From Deltaproteobacteria bacterium (lineage in GTDB: Bacteria > Desulfobacterota > Desulfuromonadia > Desulfuromonadales > BM103): DNA of 64,000 bases. A program made the translations under genes and the position numbers. Shown one piece after another: positions 46,913-55,975 of the stretch (position 1 is its first letter; each line of letters opens with the position of its first letter). The stretch is from positions 33,916 to 97,915 of the forward strand of contig VAUL01000006.1 in NCBI GenBank assembly GCA_005774545.1, in the 5' to 3' direction. A model generated the notes under the pieces. The model was not told the origin of the DNA. It was given only the letters and a program-made list of their open reading frames with translations, and searched no databases.

Positions 46913-46930
46913 GGCCCGCCTGCGCGGGCC
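46913..46930 (+). other. GC hairpin without U-tract
   Basis: A 7-bp stem (GGCCCGC / GCGGGCC, 4-nt loop) follows the secreted-protein gene. There is no T-run, so it may be a pause site or mRNA end rather than a terminator. It lies just before the kinase gene. Confidence 0.4.
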
Positions 46931-46956
46931 ATCCCTGAGACAGAGAGGATTGCCGG

Positions 46957-48405
46957 GTGAAGCGTCTGCTGCGCCGGACACGGCTGGCCCTCTGGCGGCA
47001 TTCCCTGCGAATCCGCCTGGTCGGGATCATGCTGTTCATAGCCGCCTGCCTGATCTCGATCCTCATCGCCTTCTACTATCAGACCGAAAAAGGTTTCTAT
47101 AACGAGTTCGCCCGGCAGAACGAGGTCCTGTCCAAGGCCGTGCAGGTCGCCCTGGAGAAGACGGCCGGCCGCGCCCCGGAGGATTTCACCAACCTCGACA
47201 ACTACCTGCGGCAGCTGGACATCCGCGGGGTGCAGGAAATCTCGGTCATCAGCAGCGGCGGCCGCATCGTTGCCAGCACCAACGACGACAACGTCGGCAA
47301 GTGGATCACCGAGTGGCGCAAGCAGTTGATCACCAACGCCCGGCGCGGCGAGACCGTGACCGAGGACGAACAGTTCTACAACGTCATCCTGCCGGTCGGT
47401 CCCGACGCCAAGCCCCTCGGTTTCATCCATCTGACCCTGAGCACCGAGAAGTTTTCGATCTTTTTGCGCCTGAGCCTGATCCGCCGCGTTCTTGCGGCGC
47501 TTGCCGTGCTCGGTCTGGCGACCGTGGTCGCCGTGGTGCTGGCCGGCCGCTATTCGCGGCCGATCGAGCAGATGGCGGAGGCGGCCAGCAAGGTCGCCGC
47601 CGGTGATTTCGACCAGACCCTGCCGGTGTCGCGGCGCGACGAGATCGGCCAGCTGGCGCGCAGCTTCGACCACATGATCGCCCGCCTGCGCGAAGACCGG
47701 GAACTGCGCCAGCGGGTGCGCACCGCGGAGCATATGGCCACCGTCGGCCAGTTCGCCCGCAGCATTGCCCATGAGATCAAGAACCCGCTGAACTTCATCA
47801 GTCTCTCCGTCGACCACATGCGCGATGCCTACCGTCCCGTCGACGCCGACAAGGCGGCCCGCTACGAATCGCTGATCGACAACATCAAGGGCGAGGTCGC
47901 CCGCGTGGCCCGTTTCGCCGAAAGCTTCCTCGAATACGGCCGGCCTTTCGAGCTGCATTGCCGGCGCTGCTCGCTCACCGCGCTCGTCGACGAGGTCCTG
48001 GAACTGGTGGCGGCCCGGGCTGCCGCCGGCCACGTGGAGATTCACCGGAACATCGCCGAGCTCCCTGAACTGCTGGTCGATCCCGAGTTCATCAAGACCT
48101 GTCTCTACAACATCGTGGTCAATGCCTTCGAGGCCATGCCGGCCGGGGGGACGCTTACTGTTCGCGGCCTGGTTGAAAACGGCATGGTGACGCTGGCCTT
48201 TGCCGATACCGGCGAAGGGCTGAGCGCCATGGATCTCGACAAGGTCTTCACCCCGCTCTTTTCCACCAAACAGGGCGGCGCCGGGCTGGGGCTGGCCCTG
48301 ACCAAGCGGATCATCGAGGATCACGGCGGCAAGGTCGGCTTTGCCAGCACCCGTGGCGTGGGAAGTGAAGTCAGCCTGTATCTGCCTCTGGAGGGGGCCG
48401 CATGA
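46957..48405 (+). CDS. sensor histidine kinase (NtrB type)
   Basis: The 482-residue kinase starts at GTG. It has two membrane helices (about 20-41 and 177-197) flanking a periplasmic sensing domain of about 135 residues, then HAMP (198-250), HisKA with phospho-acceptor H272 (SIAHEIKNPL) and HATPase_c (N386/N389, DTGEG at 418, GGAGLGLAL at 440). It is directly followed by its response regulator with a 4-nt overlap. Signal unknown; the sensing domain is periplasmic, which suits an envelope signal. Confidence 0.93.
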   Translation: MKRLLRRTRLALWRHSLRIRLVGIMLFIAACLISILIAFYYQTEKGFYNEFARQNEVLSKAVQVALEKTAGRAPEDFTNLDNYLRQLDIRGVQEISVISSGGRIVASTNDDNVGKWITEWRKQLITNARRGETVTEDEQFYNVILPVGPDAKPLGFIHLTLSTEKFSIFLRLSLIRRVLAALAVLGLATVVAVVLAGRYSRPIEQMAEAASKVAAGDFDQTLPVSRRDEIGQLARSFDHMIARLREDRELRQRVRTAEHMATVGQFARSIAHEIKNPLNFISLSVDHMRDAYRPVDADKAARYESLIDNIKGEVARVARFAESFLEYGRPFELHCRRCSLTALVDEVLELVAARAAAGHVEIHRNIAELPELLVDPEFIKTCLYNIVVNAFEAMPAGGTLTVRGLVENGMVTLAFADTGEGLSAMDLDKVFTPLFSTKQGGAGLGLALTKRIIEDHGGKVGFASTRGVGSEVSLYLPLEGAA

Positions 48406-49784
48406 TGAAACCGGTCGTGCTGATTGTCGATGACGAGCCGCTGCAGCGCGGTATTTTGCAGACGATCCTCGATGGCGAGGGGTACGAGACGCTGACCGCC
48501 GCCTCCGGCAGCGAGGCGCTCGCGGCGATCCGCAAGGTTCCCCCCGATGTGGTGGTCTCCGACCTGAAGATGGCCGGCATGGACGGGATCGAGCTGCTCA
48601 ACGCCCTGCCGCAGACCCCGGCCGCACCGCCGATGATCATCGTCACCGCCCACGGCACCATCGACTCGGCGGTCGAGGCGGTCAAGCTCGGGGCGTTCGA
48701 CTACATGACCAAGCCCCTCGACAAGCAGAAGATCCTCATGGCGGTGCGCAAGGCCTGCGAGCGCTCGGAGATCCTCAAGGAGAACGCCCGCCTCAAGCGC
48801 GAACTGTTCGATCGCTTCCGCATGGAAGGGATCATCGCCCGGTCTCCGCGGATGCGCGAGACGGTCGACCTGCTCAGAAAGATCGCCGATTCCCCGGCGA
48901 CCGTCATGGTTCTCGGCGAGAGCGGTACCGGCAAGGAGCTGGTGGCGCGGGCGATTCATTACAACAGCCCGCGGCGCACCAAGCCGTTTACGGCGATCAA
49001 CTGTGCGGCCATTCCCGAGACCCTTTTCGAAAGCGAACTGTTCGGCCATGAGCCGGGCGCCTTCACCGGAGCCAACAGCCGCCGGGCCGGCCTGTTCGAA
49101 ATCAGCAACGGCGGAACCCTGTTCCTCGATGAAATCGGCGAGCTGCCGCTGCCGATGCAGTCGAAGCTGCTGCGCGTCCTGCAGGATCGCGAGGTGCGGC
49201 GGGTCGGCGGCAAGGAAACGATCCGGGTCGATGTCCGCATCATCTCGGCGACCAACCGGGATCTCGAGCGCGAGATGGAAAAAGGTGCTTTCCGCGAGGA
49301 TCTGTTCTACCGGTTGAGCGTGGTCAACGTCGAACTCCCGCCGCTGCGCGAGCGAACCGAGGATATCCCGGCGCTGGTCGAGCATTTCGTGCAGAAATTC
49401 AATGCCGAATTCCATCGCACCATCCGCGAGGTCGATGACGAGGCGATGGCTGCCCTGCGCAGCCATTCCTGGCCGGGAAACGTCCGGCAGCTTTCCTCGG
49501 TGATCGAGCGGGCGGTGCTGCTTTCCGATGGCGACATTCTTAACGGCCCGGCCATCCATCGCCAGCTGCACGCCCGCAAAGCGCCGCCACGTTCACCCTT
49601 CGATCTCCCCGAAGAAGGGCTCGATTTCGAGCAGCTCGAGCGCGATTTGATTCAGAAAGCCCTCAACCGGACCGGCGGGGTGGCCACCAGGGCGGCTAAA
49701 CTGCTGCGCATGAACTACAAGGCGTTTCTCTACCGCATGGAAAAATTCGGCCTGCGCGAAGGCGGCAGCGAAGAGACGGACTAG
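48402..49784 (+). CDS. sigma-54-dependent response regulator (NtrC family)
   Basis: The 460-residue activator has a receiver domain (D10, D11 and phospho-acceptor D54 in VVSDLKMAG), an AAA+ domain (Walker A GESGTGKE 172-179, GAFTGA 219-224 that contacts sigma-54, Walker B LFLDEIGE about 240-247), and a Fis-type helix-turn-helix near the C terminus. All features for activating sigma-54 RNA polymerase are intact. The candidate target is the sigma-54 promoter with paired dyads at 43551-43665, 4.7 kb upstream in the same gene run. Confidence 0.94.
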   Translation: MMKPVVLIVDDEPLQRGILQTILDGEGYETLTAASGSEALAAIRKVPPDVVVSDLKMAGMDGIELLNALPQTPAAPPMIIVTAHGTIDSAVEAVKLGAFDYMTKPLDKQKILMAVRKACERSEILKENARLKRELFDRFRMEGIIARSPRMRETVDLLRKIADSPATVMVLGESGTGKELVARAIHYNSPRRTKPFTAINCAAIPETLFESELFGHEPGAFTGANSRRAGLFEISNGGTLFLDEIGELPLPMQSKLLRVLQDREVRRVGGKETIRVDVRIISATNRDLEREMEKGAFREDLFYRLSVVNVELPPLRERTEDIPALVEHFVQKFNAEFHRTIREVDDEAMAALRSHSWPGNVRQLSSVIERAVLLSDGDILNGPAIHRQLHARKAPPRSPFDLPEEGLDFEQLERDLIQKALNRTGGVATRAAKLLRMNYKAFLYRMEKFGLREGGSEETD

Positions 49785-49805
49785 CTCCGGCTGCAGCGAC
49801 AGAAG

Positions 49806-49847
49806 AAAAAGAGGGGGCCGCGTCATCGGACGCGGCCCCCTCTTTTT
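49806..49847. terminator. bidirectional terminator after the regulator gene
   Basis: A 17-bp stem if A-U pairs are counted (AAAAAGAGGGGGCCGCG / CGCGGCCCCCTCTTTTT) with an 8-nt loop and a T-run follows the kinase-regulator pair. It ends the envelope/regulator unit. Confidence 0.9.
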
Positions 49848-49894
49848 GTTGTCGATGTCCGGCAAAAGGCTTTATCGCCCGGGGGTCGCCACGG

Positions 49895-49908
49895 CTTGTG
49901 CACACAAG
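49895..49908. promoter_or_regulatory. dyad CTTGTG-CA-CACAAG
   Basis: A 6-bp inverted repeat with a 2-nt spacer, upstream of the 25-heme cytochrome gene. It could be an operator, but there is no independent support. Confidence 0.25.
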
Positions 49909-49950
49909 ATTAATAAGAATTCGTTATGGATAGCTTAAGAAGGTTTCGTT

Positions 49951-49978
49951 TTGTCTTCAGGTCGAAGGGAATTAGGAT
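49951..49978 (+). promoter_or_regulatory. candidate promoter of the 25-heme cytochrome gene
   Basis: TTGTCT, 16 nt, TAGGAT, 4 of 6 matches at each box. The start would be near 49985 and the 147-nt leader would hold the structured RNA at 50006-50090. Confidence 0.35.
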
Positions 49979-50005
49979 TCAATAAGCAAAATTTTCTCAT
50001 GCCGG

Positions 50006-50090
50006 CCGGTGCCGGGCTGAGAGATGAACCGTGCAAGCGCCTCGCTTGCAAAATCTCGATGGTTCCACCCGCAGGCAAGGGGCTGACCGG
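50006..50090 (+). promoter_or_regulatory. structured leader RNA with pseudoknot, upstream of the 25-heme cytochrome
   Basis: A long hairpin can form in two coaxial parts: GAACCGT (50026-50032) with ATGGTTC (50059-50065, one G-U pair), and GCAAGCG (50033-50039) with CGCTTGC (50043-50049). A 9-nt bulge, AAAATCTCG (50050-50058), lies between them on the 3' side. ATCTC in the bulge (50053-50057) is complementary to GAGAT (50021-50025) just before the hairpin. That makes a pseudoknot. An outer CCGGT (50006-50010) can pair with ACCGG (50086-50090). It does not match the GEMM or TPP riboswitch consensus. No terminator follows it. Confidence 0.5.
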
Positions 50091-50131
50091 GCGGACTGTA
50101 TACCTTCTTTACGGGAAAAGGAGAGACAGAC

Positions 50132-53100
50132 ATGAGGTACAGAAGGTTATGGCTGGGCATGGCGGCAATCGTCATGCTCCTCGCCGGGCAGGCCTGGGCG
50201 GCCGTCGCCGTGCCCCCCAGCGCCCTGTACCTGGCAACCAACAGCTCCACCGGCAGCTACTCCGTCTCCCTGGGGGCGTCGAGCACCCCGGGGGCCAACT
50301 ACGTCCTGGAGGAGTCGACCGACAACTTCGCGACGGCCCCCACGGTCTACAACCTGGGGACCCTGAAGGTCAAAGGGTTCTCCGGGAAGGCCAACGGCAC
50401 CTACTACTACCGGGCCAAGGTCACCGCCGCCGGGTATGACGACAGTGCCTACACCGTCACCAAGAACATCGTCGTGCTCCTGACGGCCGTCGCGCCGAGT
50501 TCGCTCAGCGTGGCCACCGCCAGCTCCACCGGCACCTACAGCGTCACCCTCGGGGCGTCGAGCACCGCCGGGGTCAGCTACGTCCTGGAGGAGTCGACCG
50601 ACGACTTCGCGACGGCCCCGACCGTGTACAACCTCGGCATCTCCCGGGTGAAGGGCTTCAGCGGCAAGACCAGCGCCACCTACTACTACCGCGCCAAGGC
50701 CGTGAAGGCCGGCTGGGCCGACAGCGCCTACACCGTCACCAAAAACATCGTCGTCACCTGGGGGCTGGCCGCACCGTCCTCGCTGACCGTGCCGGCGACC
50801 AGCAGCAGCGGCGGCTTCGTGGCCAACATCGGCGAATCGCCCAGCGTTGGCGTCAGCTACGTGCTGGAAGAGGCCTCTGACGCGAGCTTCACCACCGATT
50901 TCGTCTCCTACGCGCTCGATACCGCCCGGGCCAAGGCGGTAAGCGGCAAGTACGGTACGCTCTACTACCGCGCCAAGGTGACCAAAGCCGGCTTCCCGGA
51001 CAGCGCCTACACCGCCACGCGGAGCATCGCCGTGGCCAGGTCCTCGGCCTGCACCACCTGCCATGACAACGTCAGGGCGATCCTGGCGGTCAGCCGTCAT
51101 GGGAACGGGAACGCGAGCCCGGGCGGTTTCGACAATCAGTGCGCCACCTGCCACGGCCCCACCGGCGAACTGAACGCCGGGGGCGACATGTCTGTCGCCT
51201 GTACCGCCTGTCACGGGGTGAGCAGTGCCGATCCGACGCACCCGGCCACGACGATGGTCAGCCAGCTGGCCACCTGCACCGGGTGCCACAACGCATCGGC
51301 AAGCCATCAGAATACGATCAGCGACACGCATGCCGATGCGGCCGCGACGGCCACTGTTATCGAAGGGTACACCCTCCGTGCGCCGACTGCCTGCAGCGAC
51401 TGCCACGGGCACAACGGAAAAACCGACGTCCATCTGGCCTGGGCCGGCTCGGCCCATGCCGGGCGCCTGACCGCCGAGACCCCGGAGACCTCGAGGGTGT
51501 GGGGCCACTACGACTGGGATTCCGCCGGCCGGGCCGGCTGCCAGCGTTGCCACACCGCCACCGGTGCCATGAACTTCCTGAACAGCCCGACGACCTACAG
51601 CCCGGCGAACAACACCTTTACCCATCTGGCCGCCGGCCAGAATGAACTGCTCTACTGCTGGGGCTGCCATAGCAACGCCGAAACCGGTGCGCTGCGCAAT
51701 CCGGGCGCCATTACCGAGAACTACGCCGCCGCCACCACCGGCGGACCGGTCGTGACCGTTGTCTACAGCGATCTCGGTCCATCCAATGTCTGCATGGGCT
51801 GCCACCTCGGCCGCGAAGTCGGTGCCAACGTCGCCACCGACATCGACACCGACGGCGTGCGCAGTTTCATCAACTCGCACTACCTCGCCGCCGGCGCGAC
51901 GATCTTCAGCGAGTCCGGCTACGAGTACTCGGGGCAGACTTATCCGGCCGGCTTCCACCGGAATGTGGGCGTGAGTAATGCGTATAGTACCGGCACCGCC
52001 GGCCCGTGCGTGACCTGCCACATGACCGGCACCGAAGGGCACAGCTTCGAGGTGGTTTCCAAGGACGACACCGGCTTCATCACCGCCATTGCCAGCAGTG
52101 AGTGTGTCAGGTGCCATGGCGACCTGGCCGCCTCGGTGATGGAAACCTCCAAAGCCGAGTTCCACGCTGCCATGGAAGAACTCCGGCTCGCCCTGGAGGC
52201 CAAGGGGATCTACTTCTACGAAGCGCATCCTTACTTCTACACCGCGCCGTACGTAGTCGGCGGCACCAACACCGCTTTTACCAACTGGGCCGGCGTCTAC
52301 GGCCTGGCCTCCTGGAAGGACGTGATGGGCGCGGCCTTCAACTACAACCTGCTCGAGCATGATCCGGGCGCCTATGCCCACAACCGCGGTTACGCCCTGA
52401 AGCTGATCCAGGACTCCGTCGATTTCCTTGCCGACGGCGCGGTCGACGGCCTCGGCATTTCGGTGAATCTGCGGACGGCGATCACCAGCACCGGTTTCTC
52501 CGTGGCCACCACCTGGGCCGGGGGAACGCATCCGAGCGAGACGGACTGCTCGGCGTGCCACCTGGGGGTCAACATGGCCTACGCCACCTCGCAGCACAAG
52601 ACCAAGAACGGCAAGGCGACCTGGTACAACGACCACCTCGGCAACACCGATCCGCTACTGGAACTGCAGACGGGTTTCGGCAACTACACGACGGTCGCCT
52701 ACAACGATCTGCCCTGCAAGAATTGTCATAACGGTGTCGACAACGGCCCGTGGGACAGCAATCCGGCCGTCGGCACCAATACCCAGGCCTGGCCGGGCGC
52801 CAACTGCACCGAGTGCCACAGCAACCGGACGACCTTTGGCGTGCAGTCAACCTCCGTCACGGCTGAAGTCACCAAGAACACCTGCTACGGCTGCCACAGC
52901 CGCCAGAAGAAGGAAGCCGCGGCGACGGCCAGCGGCGGTGCAGGGCTGACCGACGTGCATTACACCGCCGGCATGGGTTGCAACGATTGCCACGCCACTT
53001 CCGACTTCCACGGCACGGGTGAACAGACCTCCAGCCAGCTCGAGTGGGGGACGATCTCCGCCCAGTGCGAAAACTGCCACGGGGTCGGTAAAGCACAAGG

Positions 53101-54976
53101 CCCGTTGAGCCAGATTGCCGAGCACACGCAGCACCTGAATGACGTCGCCTGCTCGACGTGCCACGCCGAGAGCATGGTCACCTGCAACAACTGCCATTTC
53201 GACAACGAGATGGGTGGTGCCGGCATCACCAAGCTCAAGTTCGCCAGCGGCTTCTTCGGCGGCACCAAGGCCAGCGGCAAGGCGTGGCGCTTCCTGGTCA
53301 ACCGCGTCATGGAAGACGGCTCGACCAAGGTCTATCCGGGGAGCATGCAGTCCCTGTATACCGACGTGTATGCCAAGAACTCGCCGGGTTCGGGTGTCGT
53401 TGCCGGTGAAGGCGACGATATCGGCTGGACGCATGCCGGCATTGCCCCCTACTACAGCCACTCCATTACCAGGGTCAATGCGCTGCGCTGTGATGATTGC
53501 CACGGCACCCAGAATGCCATCGACCTGGCCAACGGCCTGCCGATCCGCGTCATCACCTGGCTCGGCACGGATACCGAGACGGTCGCCCCGGCCTCGCTGG
53601 GGACCAAGCTGAAAGGCCCCTCCGGCGTCATCCCGGTGCCGGAAGACCCCAAAGGCAAGCTGCTGATGGACTTCGTCGACCTGGTCGATCCGGACGCCGC
53701 CATCAACGCCACCAACGACAACATCGTCAGTTACCGCAAGCTGGCCAAGCGCGACGGCCCCGACTCGATCCACATGCCGGAGGCCTATGTCAAGCCGCTG
53801 ACTGCCGCGCAGATCCAGAAGCTGGCACTCACTCCGCATCTGATTGCGTCTTACAATGCGGATAATGCTGCGATCGCGGCCGCCATTGCCAATCCGGACA
53901 CCGGCGCAACCGCTTGCGGTCAGTGCCACTATGCCGTTAACGACCCCAATGCGGTGGAACACTACGAAGGCCAAGCCTTCCACTATGCCCAGTATGTGAT
54001 CAGCCCCGCCTCCCGGCCGGTGGTCTGCGCCAACTGCCATGCCGGCGACGACGTGACCGCCCATGCCGTGATCGCGGACCAGTTCGCCGCCTCCGCCCAC
54101 GGCAACGTGGAAGGTGACGCCTGGCGGCAGTACGACTGGCGCTCCGCCAGCCGCATCTCTTGCCAGCGCTGCCATACCGGCACCGGTTTCGTCGCAAAAC
54201 TGGGCGACGAGGCCAATACCAGCAATGCGTTCACAGCCACGGATATCCTCAAGCCGGGAGAAGTTCTCAACTGCTCGTCCTGCCACAGCGACCTCAGCAC
54301 CGGCACCCTGCGGTCGGCGCCCGAGGCTTTCACCGTCGGCTCCGTCAGCTACAACGTCGTCGGCGCCTCGACCCTCTGCGCCCGCTGCCACGGTGGCCGC
54401 GAGACCGGCGCCGCCATCGCCGCCGACACGGATGCCGACGGCGTACGCGCCTTCATCAGCCCCCACTACCTCAGTGCCGCCGCCACCGTGTTCAATGCGG
54501 GCTATGAATTTGCGGGGCAGAGCTACGACAGCCTGGGCACCAACAAGACGCTTGGCGCGACTGGCCAGGGCCCCTGCGTCACCTGCCACATGGTCAATGG
54601 CAACCACAGCATGGCGGCTGCCATCCCTGTGGATGGCGTGACCCAGAAAGCAGCCATTCAAGCCGGCCTGGTCAATCTAAAGGCGGCCCTGGAAGCCAAG
54701 GGGATCTACTACTCCGACGTGCATCCCTTCTTCTACACCGCGCCATTTGTCGCCAACACCTCACGCGACGGTCTCGAGGGTACTTATAATGCGGCCTTCA
54801 TCAACTGGGCTGGCGTCTATGGCTCTGGTTCCTGGAAGGATGTGATGGGCGCGGCGTTCAACTACCAGTTGCTCCTGAATGAACCGGGAGCCTATGCCCA
54901 CAACTTCGACTACGCCTTGAAACTGATCAACGACTCCATTGACTTCCTCAATGACGGCGCGGTCAACGGCAATTGA
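50132..54976 (+). CDS. 25-heme c-type cytochrome with N-terminal tandem repeats
   Basis: The 1614-residue exported protein has a signal peptide (about 1-23, ending AWA-A), three tandem beta-sandwich-like repeats of exactly 93 residues, and then 25 CXXCH motifs from about residue 307 to 1500. A module of about 300 residues containing hemes CQRCH, C-x2-CH, C-x2-CH and CVTCH and a long Tyr/Phe-rich tail is present twice (about 440-773 and 1321-1614). Its tail ends in conserved SWKDVMGAAFNY and PGAYAHN. AAAAGGAG is just before the ATG. It is probably periplasmic or outer-surface electron-transfer material. There is no lipobox or obvious outer-membrane anchor. The next gene is a Tat-exported diheme protein. 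Confidence 0.93.
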   Translation: MRYRRLWLGMAAIVMLLAGQAWAAVAVPPSALYLATNSSTGSYSVSLGASSTPGANYVLEESTDNFATAPTVYNLGTLKVKGFSGKANGTYYYRAKVTAAGYDDSAYTVTKNIVVLLTAVAPSSLSVATASSTGTYSVTLGASSTAGVSYVLEESTDDFATAPTVYNLGISRVKGFSGKTSATYYYRAKAVKAGWADSAYTVTKNIVVTWGLAAPSSLTVPATSSSGGFVANIGESPSVGVSYVLEEASDASFTTDFVSYALDTARAKAVSGKYGTLYYRAKVTKAGFPDSAYTATRSIAVARSSACTTCHDNVRAILAVSRHGNGNASPGGFDNQCATCHGPTGELNAGGDMSVACTACHGVSSADPTHPATTMVSQLATCTGCHNASASHQNTISDTHADAAATATVIEGYTLRAPTACSDCHGHNGKTDVHLAWAGSAHAGRLTAETPETSRVWGHYDWDSAGRAGCQRCHTATGAMNFLNSPTTYSPANNTFTHLAAGQNELLYCWGCHSNAETGALRNPGAITENYAAATTGGPVVTVVYSDLGPSNVCMGCHLGREVGANVATDIDTDGVRSFINSHYLAAGATIFSESGYEYSGQTYPAGFHRNVGVSNAYSTGTAGPCVTCHMTGTEGHSFEVVSKDDTGFITAIASSECVRCHGDLAASVMETSKAEFHAAMEELRLALEAKGIYFYEAHPYFYTAPYVVGGTNTAFTNWAGVYGLASWKDVMGAAFNYNLLEHDPGAYAHNRGYALKLIQDSVDFLADGAVDGLGISVNLRTAITSTGFSVATTWAGGTHPSETDCSACHLGVNMAYATSQHKTKNGKATWYNDHLGNTDPLLELQTGFGNYTTVAYNDLPCKNCHNGVDNGPWDSNPAVGTNTQAWPGANCTECHSNRTTFGVQSTSVTAEVTKNTCYGCHSRQKKEAAATASGGAGLTDVHYTAGMGCNDCHATSDFHGTGEQTSSQLEWGTISAQCENCHGVGKAQGPLSQIAEHTQHLNDVACSTCHAESMVTCNNCHFDNEMGGAGITKLKFASGFFGGTKASGKAWRFLVNRVMEDGSTKVYPGSMQSLYTDVYAKNSPGSGVVAGEGDDIGWTHAGIAPYYSHSITRVNALRCDDCHGTQNAIDLANGLPIRVITWLGTDTETVAPASLGTKLKGPSGVIPVPEDPKGKLLMDFVDLVDPDAAINATNDNIVSYRKLAKRDGPDSIHMPEAYVKPLTAAQIQKLALTPHLIASYNADNAAIAAAIANPDTGATACGQCHYAVNDPNAVEHYEGQAFHYAQYVISPASRPVVCANCHAGDDVTAHAVIADQFAASAHGNVEGDAWRQYDWRSASRISCQRCHTGTGFVAKLGDEANTSNAFTATDILKPGEVLNCSSCHSDLSTGTLRSAPEAFTVGSVSYNVVGASTLCARCHGGRETGAAIAADTDADGVRAFISPHYLSAAATVFNAGYEFAGQSYDSLGTNKTLGATGQGPCVTCHMVNGNHSMAAAIPVDGVTQKAAIQAGLVNLKAALEAKGIYYSDVHPFFYTAPFVANTSRDGLEGTYNAAFINWAGVYGSGSWKDVMGAAFNYQLLLNEPGAYAHNFDYALKLINDSIDFLNDGAVNGN
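50210..51046 (+). repeat. three tandem 279-nt repeats (93 residues each)
   Basis: Copies start at 50210, 50489 and 50768, an exact 279-nt period. Copies 1 and 2 are very alike at the DNA level, including the long shared stretch around GTCCTGGAGGAGTCGACCG. The third is more diverged. The first two probably arose by recent duplication. Confidence 0.85.
51449..52450 (+). repeat. heme module, copy 1
   Basis: Coding sequence from SAHAGRL through GAVDG. It is homologous in order and motif content to 54092-54973 and separated from it by about 1.6 kb of unrelated heme domain. Confidence 0.8.
54092..54973 (+). repeat. heme module, copy 2
   Basis: Second copy, from SAHGNVE through GAVNG. It shares CQRCHT, C-x2-CHSDLSTGTLR versus CHSNAETGALR, CxxCHxGRE, GPCVTCHM, LEAKGIYY/F and the SWKDVMGAAFNY tail with copy 1. 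Confidence 0.8.
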
Positions 54977-55029
54977 CATTACCAGCTGCAAACACAATCA
55001 ACTCACTGGGATATAAAGGAGAAAGTGAA

Positions 55030-55956
55030 ATGGAAGAGACCAAAACTTTTTTGAGCCGCCGTCATTTTCTGACCAAAGGTTCCACGGCAGTGGGTGCTCT
55101 CGGGTTGGCCATGAGTGCCGGCTCGCTGCTCGTGCCTCGTGACGCGCAGGCAGCTCTGTTGACCTTTCCGCAGCCGGCGGCACTCGATGTCGAAAGAGTC
55201 CGCGATCTGGGCTATTACTGGTACAAGAAAGGTCCCGGCTGCGGGCACGGTGCGGCCCGCGCCCTGATCCAGGGATTCTCCGAAGCCTGTACGGCACAAG
55301 GGCTCGACCCGTTAGGCTGGAATGACGTCCCCCGCAACCTTTATGCCTGGTGCAACGGCGGTGGTCCCTCCAATTGGGGGGTGCTGTGCGGGTCGATCGC
55401 CGGTGCCGTCGGCGTGATGAACCTGATCGGCCGGCAGGGCGATATCGGTCAGAAGGTTTTCGAATGGTACGTCAAGCAGAACTTCCCGTCCGCCAACCTG
55501 GACGATCTGGCCATCGGGTTTGACGGCAGCGCCAATGGCAACGGCGGTCACGGCGCCTCAGCAACGGGTCCGCTCACGACTGCGCAGATGCCGATCCCGA
55601 GTGCCGAACACAAAGGGCAGGCGATCTCGGATTCGCCGCTGTGCCACGTCTCCGTCAGCAAGTGGATGGCGGCGGCCGGTGTCTATCATGGGCAGACGGA
55701 TCCCGTCACGGGGAAAGATTATCGCGGCGACCGCTGCGGCAAAGTCACTGCCGATACCGCGGCCTACGCCGCCGAACAGTACAACCTCTGGAAGGCCACC
55801 GCGACCCTTCCCGGCAGCTGGCAAAAGCCGTCGGCCATGGGTTCCTGCTTTGAATGCCATGATGTCGGAGGGACGGCCGGAGTCACCAACAAGTCCTCGG
55901 CGACGAAGATGGATTGCCTCCCCTGCCACACCGAACCGGTGACGGGACGCAAGTAG
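55030..55956 (+). CDS. Tat-exported split-Soret-type diheme cytochrome
   Basis: The 308-residue protein has a twin-arginine signal (SRRHFLTK at 9-16, then a hydrophobic stretch ending AQA). The body is of the C_GCAxxG_C_C type with Cys at 71, 87, 108, 120 and others. Two CXXCH motifs come at the end (273-277 and 296-300). This is the layout of split-Soret cytochrome c of Desulfovibrio, a diheme protein that also binds an Fe-S cluster. Tat export would fit a protein that folds with a metal cluster in the cytoplasm, while c-heme attachment happens outside. AAAGGAG lies before the ATG. A terminator and tatA follow. Confidence 0.88.
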   Translation: MEETKTFLSRRHFLTKGSTAVGALGLAMSAGSLLVPRDAQAALLTFPQPAALDVERVRDLGYYWYKKGPGCGHGAARALIQGFSEACTAQGLDPLGWNDVPRNLYAWCNGGGPSNWGVLCGSIAGAVGVMNLIGRQGDIGQKVFEWYVKQNFPSANLDDLAIGFDGSANGNGGHGASATGPLTTAQMPIPSAEHKGQAISDSPLCHVSVSKWMAAAGVYHGQTDPVTGKDYRGDRCGKVTADTAAYAAEQYNLWKATATLPGSWQKPSAMGSCFECHDVGGTAGVTNKSSATKMDCLPCHTEPVTGRK

Positions 55957-55975
55957 CCGGCAGTCAATGACCATC

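Noticed and set aside
49995..50095. GEMM (cyclic dinucleotide) or TPP riboswitch before the 25-heme cytochrome
   Set aside because: CTGAGA at 50017-50022 and cytochrome context look suggestive, but the GEMM core (GACGCAAAGCC-like) and the TPP core (ACC...GGNTAATGCC-like) are absent. Only an unassigned structured leader is reported.
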